Shown here piece after piece: positions 26,067 to 33,362 of a stretch of 64,000 nt of DNA (within the stretch, counting starts at the first letter, position 1; each line of letters starts with the position of its first letter). The notes under the pieces were generated by a model that worked only from the letters and a program-made list of their open reading frames with translations, had not been told where the DNA came from and searched no databases. The stretch lies in contig CAVPXT010000004.1 in assembly GCA_963709785.1 (NCBI GenBank), positions 1 through 64,000 of the forward strand. The letters are read 5' to 3'. This stretch comes from Phycicoccus sp963709785 (GTDB lineage: Bacteria; Actinomycetota; Actinomycetes; Actinomycetales; Dermatophilaceae). A program made the translations under genes and the position numbers.

Positions 26067-26312
26067 ATGATCATCAAGATCCTCGGACCGGGCTGTGCCA
26101 ACTGCAAGAGGCTGGAGCGCGCCACGAGGGAGGCACTCGAGCAGCTCGGCCTCGACGCTCGCGTGGAGAAGGTCGAGGACTACCCGTCCATCCTGGGCTA
26201 CGGGGTCATGTCCACCCCGGGACTCGTCGTGGACGAGAAGGTCCTCGTCGCCGGACGCGTCCCCAGGCCCGCGGAGATCGCGCAGCTCCTGACGGCCGCC
26301 GGGGCGCGCTGA
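26067..26312 (+). CDS. small thioredoxin-like redox protein (TM0996/MTH895 family)
   Basis: This 81-residue single-domain protein begins MIIKILGPGCANCKRLE, with a redox-active C10-x-x-C13 pair at the end of the first beta strand. A later TPGLVVDEKV strand carries the cis-proline. It matches the small glutaredoxin-like proteins found beside DUF318 permeases. It may reduce the substrate or the cysteines of the permease. AAAGGAG precedes the ATG at proper spacing. It is the last gene of this operon. Confidence 0.88.
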   Translation: MIIKILGPGCANCKRLERATREALEQLGLDARVEKVEDYPSILGYGVMSTPGLVVDEKVLVAGRVPRPAEIAQLLTAAGAR

Positions 26313-26363
26313 CCTAGGCTGTCGACGCTCACCCCCGAGCGACCCCGACAGTGGAGGAACCCC

Positions 26364-27314
26364 ATGTGCCGAGTGCTCGCGTTCATCGGGCCGGAGACCC
26401 CGCTGGAGAAGCTGCTCCTGACGCCCACGAACAGCCTGGTCAACCAGGCCCTCGACCCCGAACGGCACCCCGAGCTGCAGCTGGCCGGGTGGGGTTTCGC
26501 CGCGTGGAGCGAGCACCTCCTGAAGCCGGAGGACCCGTTCATCTACCGCCGGCCCATGGCCGCCTTCTACGACGACAACCTCGAGCGCATCGTCCCGAGC
26601 CTGCGCGCCAGCACGATGCTCGCCCACGTCCGGGCAGCCGCCTACGACGCGAAGGTCGTCCTGGCCGACGAGAACTGCCACCCCTTCTCGTTCGCCGAGA
26701 CCCCCTGGATCGTCGCCCAGAACGGCTACCTGCCGAACTGGCAGCTCCTGCAGCGACAGCTCCTGCAGCACTGCACGGACACCTACCTCGAGCAGATGCG
26801 GGGCTCGACGGACACCGAGTTCCTCTACGTGCTCCTGCTCTCGCTGCTCGAGGGCGACGGCGACGACGACGTCCGACGCGCGGTCGAGGAGATGGTCCGG
26901 CTGATCGCCGGGGCGATGAAGGACCTCGACCTCCCGGGCCTGACCAAGCTGAAGATGGCGCTGGTGTCCCCGAACCGCATCATCGGGGTCAACGTCGGTC
27001 TCGGGCTCCGGGGCGAGACGAACCCGACCGGTGACTGGAAGGAGCTGCGCGAGTCCGGCCCGGGCACGGACGACTTCTCCCTCTCCATGCTCCTGGAGCC
27101 GATGTACCTCCTGATGGGTCGCAACTTCGAGAAGGACGACACGACCTACGCCTTCGAGACGTGCGACGAGGACGACGCGACTGGCGCCATCTTCGCCTCC
27201 GAGGCCCTGACCGACGACACCGACGGCTGGTCGTCCGTCGAGTTCGGCCAGATCGTGTTCCTCGAGAACGACGGCGAACGGGTCACCAAGACCCTCCACA
27301 CGCTGACGGTGTAG
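26364..27314 (+). CDS. class II glutamine amidotransferase
   Basis: This Ntn-hydrolase fold protein of 316 residues has the nucleophile Cys2, exposed after Met removal (MCRVLAFIG). HVRAAAYD near residue 89 and QNGYLPNW near 118 match the glutamine-binding part of EgtC/YafJ-type amidotransferases. It would split glutamine and use the ammonia or gamma-glutamyl group on an unknown acceptor. No ergothioneine genes lie nearby, so a role there is not supported. GGAGG precedes the ATG. It seems to be a single-gene unit ending at a shared terminator with the asd homologue. Confidence 0.87.
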   Translation: MCRVLAFIGPETPLEKLLLTPTNSLVNQALDPERHPELQLAGWGFAAWSEHLLKPEDPFIYRRPMAAFYDDNLERIVPSLRASTMLAHVRAAAYDAKVVLADENCHPFSFAETPWIVAQNGYLPNWQLLQRQLLQHCTDTYLEQMRGSTDTEFLYVLLLSLLEGDGDDDVRRAVEEMVRLIAGAMKDLDLPGLTKLKMALVSPNRIIGVNVGLGLRGETNPTGDWKELRESGPGTDDFSLSMLLEPMYLLMGRNFEKDDTTYAFETCDEDDATGAIFASEALTDDTDGWSSVEFGQIVFLENDGERVTKTLHTLTV

Positions 27315-27326
27315 GCGCGGCGCCGG

Positions 27327-27354
27327 CTGACCCGGGCGCTCGGACGCGGGTCAG
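27327..27354. terminator. shared hairpin between convergent genes
   Basis: CTGACCCG (27327-27334) and CGGGTCAG (27347-27354) form an 8-bp stem with a 12-nt loop. It lies between the amidotransferase gene and the convergent asd homologue, overlapping the latter's stop codon. It could stop transcription from both sides. Confidence 0.45.
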
Positions 27355-28436
27355 AGGGAGGCGGCGACGAGCTCGGCCGTCTGCAGCATGTTGAGCGCCG
27401 CCCCCTTGCGGAGGTTGTCGCCGCAGACGAACAGGTCGAGCGTCGTCGGGGCCTCGGGCGCCTGCCGGAGCCGCCCGACGAACCGTGGGTCGGAGCCCAC
27501 GACGTCGTTCGGGGTCGGGAACTCCGGTTCGTCCGGGTCGTCGAGCACGACGACACCGGGCGCCTCGACGAGCGCCTGACGAGCCTCGGAGACCTTGATC
27601 CGCTGCGCGAAGGTCGCGTGCACCGTCACCGAGTGCGACGACACGACCGGCACCCGGACGCACGTCGCAGAGACCGGCAGGTCGGGGAGGTCGAGGATCT
27701 TGCGGGTCTCGTCGCGGACCTTGGTCTCCTCGGAGGTCCAGCCGTCGCCGACGTGGTGGCCGACGAACGGGACCACGTTGAGCACCAGGGGGGCGGGGAA
27801 GGGCGAGTCGGTGCCGAGCTCGTGCTCGACGAGGCGCCGCACGTCCCCCGGTCGGGTGCCGAGCTCGCGGTCGCCGTGGACGACGTCGAGCTCGTCGTGC
27901 AGCCGGGCCATGCCGGCCCGCCCGAGTCCCGAGGCGGCCTGGAAGGTCGTGACGACGAGGCCGGTGAGCTCCCACCCACCGTGGAGCACCGCGAGCACGT
28001 CGATCATCGTCATCACGGTGGCGCCGGGGTTGGCGATGATGCCGCGCGGGCGGTCGGCGACCCGGCGGGGGTTGACCTCGGGGACGACGAGCGGGACGTC
28101 CGGTTCGGTGCGGAAGACGGTGCTGTTGTCGATGGCGACGACGCCCCGCGCCGCCGCGAGCTCGACCCACTCCGCGGCGATGGAGGGCGGGATGTCGAAG
28201 ATCGCCACGTCGATGCCGTCGAAGAACTCGGGGGTGACCGCCTCGACGGTGACCTCCTGGTCACCGACGCGCAGCACGCTGCCGACGTCCTCCGCGCCGG
28301 CGGCGATCCGCAGCTCTCCCCAGTGCTGGCGCCGCATCGGGAGGACCTGGAGGACGACGCGCCCGACGGCGCCCGTGCCGCCGACGATCCCGAGAGTGGG
28401 GCGGCGGTCGGTGCTGGGCGCGGAAGAGGTGGTCAC
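27351..28436 (-). CDS. aspartate-semialdehyde dehydrogenase homologue lacking the catalytic Cys
   Basis: This 361-residue protein is an ASADH by length and layout: NAD(P)-binding GIVGGTGAVG (16-25), DNSTVFR (103-109), Q166 (FQAASG), R261 and H268, and GDNLRKGAALN near the end. The nucleophile site, normally NPNC, reads N136-P-G-A139. The cysteine is replaced by Ala, and no other Cys is near. The substitution is seen directly in the DNA around 28018-28029. The GTG start is 1 nt after the lysC stop, so the gene is coupled to lysC. It is either inactive for the normal reaction or repurposed. An active asd elsewhere in the genome would be needed. Confidence 0.85.
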   Translation of the reverse strand: MTTSSAPSTDRRPTLGIVGGTGAVGRVVLQVLPMRRQHWGELRIAAGAEDVGSVLRVGDQEVTVEAVTPEFFDGIDVAIFDIPPSIAAEWVELAAARGVVAIDNSTVFRTEPDVPLVVPEVNPRRVADRPRGIIANPGATVMTMIDVLAVLHGGWELTGLVVTTFQAASGLGRAGMARLHDELDVVHGDRELGTRPGDVRRLVEHELGTDSPFPAPLVLNVVPFVGHHVGDGWTSEETKVRDETRKILDLPDLPVSATCVRVPVVSSHSVTVHATFAQRIKVSEARQALVEAPGVVVLDDPDEPEFPTPNDVVGSDPRFVGRLRQAPEAPTTLDLFVCGDNLRKGAALNMLQTAELVAASL

Positions 28437-28437
28437 G

Positions 28438-28959
28438 TCAGCGGCCGGTGCCCCCGTAGACGACGGCCTCACCCTCGGCGGAGTCGAGGCCGAACGCGCT
28501 GTGCACCGCACGCACGGCGTCGTCGAGCAGCTCGTCGCGGGTGACGACCGAGATCCGGATCTCCGAGGTCGAGATCATCTCGATGTTGACCCCGGCCTGG
28601 GCGAGGGCGCTGAAGAAGGTGGCCGAGACACCGGGGTTGGAGCGCATCCCGGCCCCGACGAGGCTCAGCTTGCCGATCTGGTCGTCGTACTGGATCTGGG
28701 TGAAGCCCACCTCGTCCTGGATCCGCTGGAGGGCCTGGACGGCGGTGGGGCCCTCCGCCTTGGGCAGGGTGAACGAGATGTCGGTGAGGCCGGTCTCGGT
28801 GGCCGACACGTTCTGGACGATCATGTCGATGTTGATCTCGGCGGCGGCGACCGCCTCGAAGATCCGGGCGGCCATGCCGGTGCGGTCGGGGACGCCGACG
28901 ACGGTGACCTTGGCCTCGCTGCGGTCGTGGGCGACGCCGGCGATGATCGGGGCTTCCAC
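28438..28959 (-). CDS. lysC: internal translation start for aspartate kinase beta subunit
   Basis: Within lysC a GTG codon at 28959 (residue 252, product VEAPIIAGVAHDRSEAK...) is preceded by GGAG at 28968-28965, 5 nt away, in a GAAGGAGAGCCC context. In Corynebacterium and Bacillus the same gene position starts a separate beta subunit made of the ACT domains. The predicted beta product here has 173 residues and would assemble with the full-length alpha chain as an alpha2-beta2 enzyme. Confidence 0.65.
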   Translation of the reverse strand: MEAPIIAGVAHDRSEAKVTVVGVPDRTGMAARIFEAVAAAEINIDMIVQNVSATETGLTDISFTLPKAEGPTAVQALQRIQDEVGFTQIQYDDQIGKLSLVGAGMRSNPGVSATFFSALAQAGVNIEMISTSEIRISVVTRDELLDDAVRAVHSAFGLDSAEGEAVVYGGTGR

Positions 28960-29712
28960 GGGCTCTCCTTCGGGGGCGGGCTGGTCGGTGACGGTGGTCC
29001 CGGTCTTCTGCGAGAACGAGGACCGGACGTGGATCGGGATGTCGAAGCGGCGTGCGTACTCGACGCTGCGCAGGTGGAGCACCTTGGAGCCGCAGGCCGC
29101 GAGCTCGAGCATCTCCTCGGCGGAGATCCGGTCGATCTTGCGGGCGGTCGGGACGATGCGGGGGTCGGCGGTGAAGACACCGTCGACGTCGGTGTAGATC
29201 TCGCAGACGCTCGCCTCGAGGGCGGCCGCGAGCGCCACGGCGGTGGTGTCGGTGCCTCCCCGGCCGAGGGTGGTGATCTCCTTGGTGTCCTGGCTGACGC
29301 CCTGGAAGCCGGCGACGATGACGACGTGGCCCTTGCCGAGCGCCTCGGTGATCCGACCGGGCGTCACGTCGATGATCTTCGCCTTGCCGTGGCTGCCGTC
29401 GGTGATGACCCCGGCCTGGCTGCCGGTGAAGGATCGGGCCGTGTGGCCGAGGTCGCTGATCGCCATCGCGACGAGCGCCATCGAGATCCGCTCCCCCGCG
29501 GTCATGAGCATGTCGAGCTCGCGCGGCGGCGGCATCGGGCTGACCTCCTGGGCGAGGTCCAGCAGCTCGTCGGTGGTGTCGCCCATCGCGGACACGGCGA
29601 CGACGACGTCGTGGCCGGCCTTCTTGGTCTCCGAGATGCGCTTCGCGACCCGCTTGATGCTCTCGGCGTCGGCGAGGGAGGACCCACCGTACTTCTGGAC
29701 GACGATGGCCAC
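28438..29712 (-). CDS. lysC: aspartate kinase
   Basis: LysC, 424 residues, phosphorylates aspartate to begin synthesis of Lys, Thr, Met and diaminopimelate. The kinase domain has KYGGSS near the start and a GRGGTDT motif near residue 150. Two C-terminal ACT domains (about 265-340 and 345-415) give feedback control by Lys and Thr. The GTG at 29712 has GGGAG 7 nt upstream. The protein is of the short alpha/beta type, and an internal start for the beta subunit is visible (listed separately). It leads the asd homologue gene. Confidence 0.95.
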   Translation of the reverse strand: MAIVVQKYGGSSLADAESIKRVAKRISETKKAGHDVVVAVSAMGDTTDELLDLAQEVSPMPPPRELDMLMTAGERISMALVAMAISDLGHTARSFTGSQAGVITDGSHGKAKIIDVTPGRITEALGKGHVVIVAGFQGVSQDTKEITTLGRGGTDTTAVALAAALEASVCEIYTDVDGVFTADPRIVPTARKIDRISAEEMLELAACGSKVLHLRSVEYARRFDIPIHVRSSFSQKTGTTVTDQPAPEGEPVEAPIIAGVAHDRSEAKVTVVGVPDRTGMAARIFEAVAAAEINIDMIVQNVSATETGLTDISFTLPKAEGPTAVQALQRIQDEVGFTQIQYDDQIGKLSLVGAGMRSNPGVSATFFSALAQAGVNIEMISTSEIRISVVTRDELLDDAVRAVHSAFGLDSAEGEAVVYGGTGR

Positions 29713-29822
29713 GCTGGATCTCCCGGGACGGTGGTGCTGGGTCGACCCAACTCTAACCAGCGGTCCACGGACCGGACGTCCGGCCCACATCCCGGAAGCC
29801 CGGACGGCGTAGCGTCACTCCC

Positions 29823-30947
29823 ATGTCGATCATCATCGTGGGAGCAGGGCTCGCCGGCGCGACCGCGGCCACCGAGCTGCGGGACCAGGGCCACGAGGGA
29901 GGCATCGTGCTCGTCGGGGCGGAGGAGCACCCGCCGTACGAGCGCCCCCCGCTGTCCAAGGCCTACCTCCTCGGGGAGGACCCCTTCGAGAAGGCGCTCG
30001 TCCACCCCGCCGAGTGGTACGCCGAGCACGACGTCGACCTGCGGCTCGGGGTGACGGCCACCGGGCTCGACACCGACGCCCACGTCCTCAGCACCTCCGC
30101 GGGCGACCTCACCTACGAGAAGCTGCTGCTCGCCACCGGGGCCGAGCCGCGCATGCTCGACCTCGCGGAGGCCGCCGACGTCCCCGTCGCCTACCTCCGC
30201 ACCGTCGAGGAGAGCGACCGGCTCCGGGAGGCCTTCGGCGAGGGCCGCCGAATCGTCGTCGTCGGCGCGGGCTGGATCGGGCTCGAGGTGGCCGCCGCGG
30301 CCCGCGGTGCCGGGTCGGACGTCACCGTCTTCGAGACCGCGGCACTTCCCCTGCTCCGCGTGCTCGGCCCGACCGTGGCCGAGGTCTTCGCCGACCTGCA
30401 CCGCGAGCACGGGGTCGACCTGCGACTCGGCGCGAGCGTCGGCGCCGCCGACCTCGAGGGGGCCGACCTCGTCGTCGCCGGCATCGGCGTGCAGCCCCGC
30501 GTCGAGCTGGCCCGCTCGGGTGGGCTCGCCGTCGACGACGGGGTGCTCGTCGACTCCCGGCTCCGGACGTCCGTGCCGTCGGTCTACGCCGTCGGCGACA
30601 TCGCGAACCACGACCATCCGCGCCTCGGCCGGCGCATCCGGGTCGAGCACTGGGACACCGCGATCAAGCAGGCCAAGGTCGCCGCGCACAACCTCGCCGG
30701 CGCGGAGGAGGAGTACGACGAGCAGCCGTACTTCTTCACCGACCAGTACGACCTCGGCATGGAGTACGTCGGGCACGCGAGCGCCGACGACGAGGTCGTC
30801 GTGCACGGCAGCCTGGAGGAGAAGGTGTTCCGCGCGTTCTGGCTGCGTGACGGTGCCGTCGTCGCGGCGATGCACGCCAACGACTGGGACGCCGGCGACG
30901 TCATCAAGGACGCCGTCCGCACCGGCGAGCTCCCGGCGGAGGGCTGA
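29823..30947 (+). CDS. FAD-dependent pyridine nucleotide-disulfide oxidoreductase
   Basis: This 374-residue flavoprotein is of the ferredoxin-reductase-like class. The FAD-binding GAGLAG (7-12), YERPPLSKAYL, ATGAEPR, the NAD(P)H-binding VVGAGWIGLEVA (about 147-158) and the second FAD motif VYAVGDIA are all present. It lacks the CxxxxC redox pair of disulfide reductases, so it probably passes electrons to a ferredoxin, rubredoxin or P450 partner not encoded nearby. TAGCGT at 29810-29815 lies 7 bp before the ATG, a leaderless start. A small membrane protein gene follows after 4 nt. Confidence 0.88.
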   Translation: MSIIIVGAGLAGATAATELRDQGHEGGIVLVGAEEHPPYERPPLSKAYLLGEDPFEKALVHPAEWYAEHDVDLRLGVTATGLDTDAHVLSTSAGDLTYEKLLLATGAEPRMLDLAEAADVPVAYLRTVEESDRLREAFGEGRRIVVVGAGWIGLEVAAAARGAGSDVTVFETAALPLLRVLGPTVAEVFADLHREHGVDLRLGASVGAADLEGADLVVAGIGVQPRVELARSGGLAVDDGVLVDSRLRTSVPSVYAVGDIANHDHPRLGRRIRVEHWDTAIKQAKVAAHNLAGAEEEYDEQPYFFTDQYDLGMEYVGHASADDEVVVHGSLEEKVFRAFWLRDGAVVAAMHANDWDAGDVIKDAVRTGELPAEG

Positions 30948-30951
30948 CGCG

Positions 30952-31146
30952 GTGACCCGGTCGGTCTCCCTCGTCCTCGGCGGCGTCCTCGTCCTCATCG
31001 GCCTGCTCTGGACCGGTCAGGGCCTCGGCTGGATCGGCGGCAGTCCGATGACCGGCGTCACGCTGTGGGCCGTGGTCGGCCCGGTCGTGGCCCTCGTCGG
31101 CGTCGCGCTCGCCGTCCGGGGCGGCCGGGGGCGCGGCGGCACCTGA
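30952..31146 (+). CDS. small two-helix membrane protein
   Basis: This predicted protein of 64 residues starts at GTG 30952, 4 nt after the oxidoreductase stop. Two hydrophobic helices (about 4-22 and 34-54) flank a short Gly/Ser/Pro turn (GLGWIGGSPMTG), and the C-terminus is Arg/Gly-rich. I do not recognise a named family. The codon pattern and the coupling support it as a real gene. Confidence 0.6.
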   Translation: MTRSVSLVLGGVLVLIGLLWTGQGLGWIGGSPMTGVTLWAVVGPVVALVGVALAVRGGRGRGGT

Positions 31147-31165
31147 GCGCGGACCGCGGTGCGGC

Positions 31166-31738
31166 TCAGGGGTGCAGCGCGTCGAACTCGGCCTCGGCGA
31201 CGATCTCCTCGTCGGCGTCGAGCCGGACGTGCGCGAGCAGGGTCTGGACGACCCGCAGGCCCGAGGCGGCCCGCTCACCCCAGTGCGACAGGTAGCTGAA
31301 CTGCCACCACCACAGGGCCTCGAGTGGGCGGCCGGCGTCGTGGTGCCCGAGCCCGTGGGCGAGCGCCGCGGCGACCTCGACGAGGTCGTTGGACACCGAC
31401 CCGACCCCGAGCTCGGGGGTGGTCAGCGGGTCGGCGACGTCGGCGTACTCGTCGAGGCCCTCGAAGAGGTTGGCGAGCGACTCCCGCAGCGGGGCGAGCT
31501 CGGGGTCCGGGGTGTCGGGCTCGAACCGCTCCTCCGGCACGACGTCCTCGACCGCGCCGAGCCGGGCGCCGGTGACGAGGACCTGGGAGAGCGCGAGCAG
31601 GAGCATCGGGAGCGCGGCGTCGGGCGCCTCCCCCGCGGCGACCTCCCGGATCGTCGCGAGGTAGGTGCGGGCGTCCATCGCCGTCTCCTCGGCGAGGACG
31701 GCCCAGTCCGCGGCGATGCTCGGGGTGGCCTCAGGCAT
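31166..31738 (-). CDS. DUF5063 domain protein
   Basis: This acidic, all-helical protein of 190 residues matches the actinobacterial DUF5063 family, which is regularly encoded just after recR. Recognisable parts are the WAxLAEE N-terminus, the PLTTPELGVGSVSNDLVEVAAAL middle and the ALWWWQFSYLSHWGERAASGLR segment. The start overlaps the 3' end of recR by 8 bp, so the two are translationally coupled. Its function is unknown. The constant link to recR hints at a role near DNA repair or replication. Confidence 0.85.
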   Translation of the reverse strand: MPEATPSIAADWAVLAEETAMDARTYLATIREVAAGEAPDAALPMLLLALSQVLVTGARLGAVEDVVPEERFEPDTPDPELAPLRESLANLFEGLDEYADVADPLTTPELGVGSVSNDLVEVAAALAHGLGHHDAGRPLEALWWWQFSYLSHWGERAASGLRVVQTLLAHVRLDADEEIVAEAEFDALHP

Positions 31739-32333
31739 CGAGCAGCCTCCGTCCCTCGAAGGCCCGCCCGAGGGTGACCTCGTCGGCGTACTCGAGGTCG
31801 CCGCCGACGGGCAGGCCGGACGCGAGCCGGGTGACGCGGGGCACCCCGATGTCGCGGAGCATCCGGGAGAGGTAGCTCGCCGTCGCCTCGCCCTCGAGGT
31901 TGGGGTCGGTGGCGATGATGACCTCGGTGACGGTGGAGTCCCCCAGCCGGGCCAGCAGCTCGCGGACCTTGAGGTCCTCGGGGCCGATGCCGTCGATCGG
32001 GCTGATCGCCCCGCCCAGGACGTGGTAGCGGCCCCGGAACTCGCGGGTGCGCTCGATGGCGACCACGTCCTTGGGCTCCTCGACGACGCAGATCGCGGAG
32101 GCGTCCCGGCGCGGGTCGGCGCAGATCCGGCAGCGCTCGGCCTCGGCGACGTTGAAGCACACCTCGCAGAACCGGACGCGGGCCTTGACCTCCGCGAGGG
32201 CGTGGGTCAGCCGCTCGACGTCGGCGGGGTCGGCCTGGAGCAGGTGGAAGGCGATCCGCTGCGCGCTCTTCGGACCGACGCCCGGCAGCCTGCCGAGCTC
32301 GTCGATGAGGTCCTGGACCGCGCCTTCGTACAC
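31731..32333 (-). CDS. recR: recombination protein RecR
   Basis: RecR, 200 residues, works with RecF and RecO to load RecA on gapped DNA. A helix-hairpin-helix (LPGVGPKSAQRIAFHLL) comes first, then a C4 zinc finger (C56, C59, C68, C71), then a TOPRIM domain (AICVVEEPKDVVAIE to about residue 175). The GTG at 32333 is preceded by a TAGGCT box at 32346-32341 with 7 bp between, a leaderless start. It lies close to dnaX, as in many bacteria, separated here by plsC and a small copper-binding protein gene. Confidence 0.97.
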   Translation of the reverse strand: MYEGAVQDLIDELGRLPGVGPKSAQRIAFHLLQADPADVERLTHALAEVKARVRFCEVCFNVAEAERCRICADPRRDASAICVVEEPKDVVAIERTREFRGRYHVLGGAISPIDGIGPEDLKVRELLARLGDSTVTEVIIATDPNLEGEATASYLSRMLRDIGVPRVTRLASGLPVGGDLEYADEVTLGRAFEGRRLLDA

Positions 32334-32390
32334 GACCCCGAGCCTACGGCCTGTGGCGCCGGGCCGCGCCGCCCGGCGCGGCGCGTCCGG

Positions 32391-32615
32391 TCACGGTCGG
32401 ACGAGGGCGTAGCTGCCGGCCTCGTCGAGGGCGGCCGAGAGCTCGTCGTCCGAGAGCTGGTGGTCGGTGGTGACGGTGACCGTGGACTCCCCGCCGGAGA
32501 GCACCTCGACGTCGACGGCGTGCACCCCCTGGAGGGCCAGGAGCTCCTCCTGCACGGCGTGCGCGCAGTGGCCGCAGGTGAGCCCGGTCGCGTGGAACTG
32601 CTGGGTGGTCGCCAT
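32391..32615 (-). CDS. heavy-metal-associated (CopZ-like) domain protein
   Basis: This 74-residue single HMA domain has the metal-binding GLTCGHC motif (C14, C17). It would carry Cu(I) or another soft metal in the cytoplasm, normally handing it to a P1-type ATPase. No such ATPase or CsoR gene lies nearby in this window. AGAGGACC precedes the ATG. A CsoR-type operator is present elsewhere in the window (56916), but nothing shows that the two are linked. Confidence 0.9.
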   Translation of the reverse strand: MATTQQFHATGLTCGHCAHAVQEELLALQGVHAVDVEVLSGGESTVTVTTDHQLSDDELSAALDEAGSYALVRP

Positions 32616-32666
32616 CGGAGGTCCTCTCGTGGTCGCAGTGGGGCCTCCCAGTATCCGCGCGCCGCC

Positions 32667-33362
32667 TCAGATGCCGACGGCGGCCCCCGTGGAGTCCGGG
32701 GGGAGCTCGTTGTGGCCCTCGGCCCGCTCCTGCCCGGAGAGGACGGCGATGGCGTCCATCACCTCGTCGGTGAGCTGCCGCCGGGCCTTCCCGGCGGGCA
32801 GGTCGGCGTAGGGCTCGGGCCGGATGGGGGTGCCGAAGGAGACCCGGACGCGGGCCCGCCGCGGGAAGCTGCTGCCGACCGGCTGGACCTCGTCGGTGCC
32901 GACCAGCCCGACCGGGACGACGGGGACCCCCGCGGTGAGTGCGAGCCAGGCGACGCCGGTGCGCCCCCGGTAGAGCCGGCCGTCGCGGGAGCGGGTTCCC
33001 TCGGGGTAGATGCCGAAGGCACGGCCGGCGCGAAGCACCTCGAGGGCGGCGTCGAGGGACTCCTGAGAGGCCCGCGAGGAGTGCCGGTCGACCGGGATCG
33101 CCTCGTTGGCGACGAAGAACCAGCGACGCACCGCGCCGCCCATGCCCGTGCCGGTGAAGTAGTCGGACTTCGCGAGGAAGCTGACCGGCCGCGGCGCGAC
33201 GATCGGGATGGCGAAGGAGTCGATGAACGACAGGTGGTTGCTCGCGAGGATGACCCCGCCGGTGCGCGGGACGTTCTCGGCGCCGGTGACGGTCGGCCGC
33301 CAGACGAGCTTGGACACCGGGGCCACCGCGAGGTGCCCCGCTCGGTAGGCCAACCGGCTCAC
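32667..33362 (-). CDS. 1-acyl-glycerol-3-phosphate acyltransferase family protein
   Basis: This PlsC-type acyltransferase of 231 residues acts at the inner membrane face. The catalytic NHxxxxD motif is N42-H43 to D48 (SNHLSFID), and the glycerophosphate-binding block is PEGTRS (120-125). It would add a fatty acyl chain to lysophosphatidate in phospholipid synthesis. The GTG start overlaps the dnaX stop by 4 bp (GTGA), so it is translated together with dnaX. Confidence 0.9.
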   Translation of the reverse strand: MSRLAYRAGHLAVAPVSKLVWRPTVTGAENVPRTGGVILASNHLSFIDSFAIPIVAPRPVSFLAKSDYFTGTGMGGAVRRWFFVANEAIPVDRHSSRASQESLDAALEVLRAGRAFGIYPEGTRSRDGRLYRGRTGVAWLALTAGVPVVPVGLVGTDEVQPVGSSFPRRARVRVSFGTPIRPEPYADLPAGKARRQLTDEVMDAIAVLSGQERAEGHNELPPDSTGAAVGI

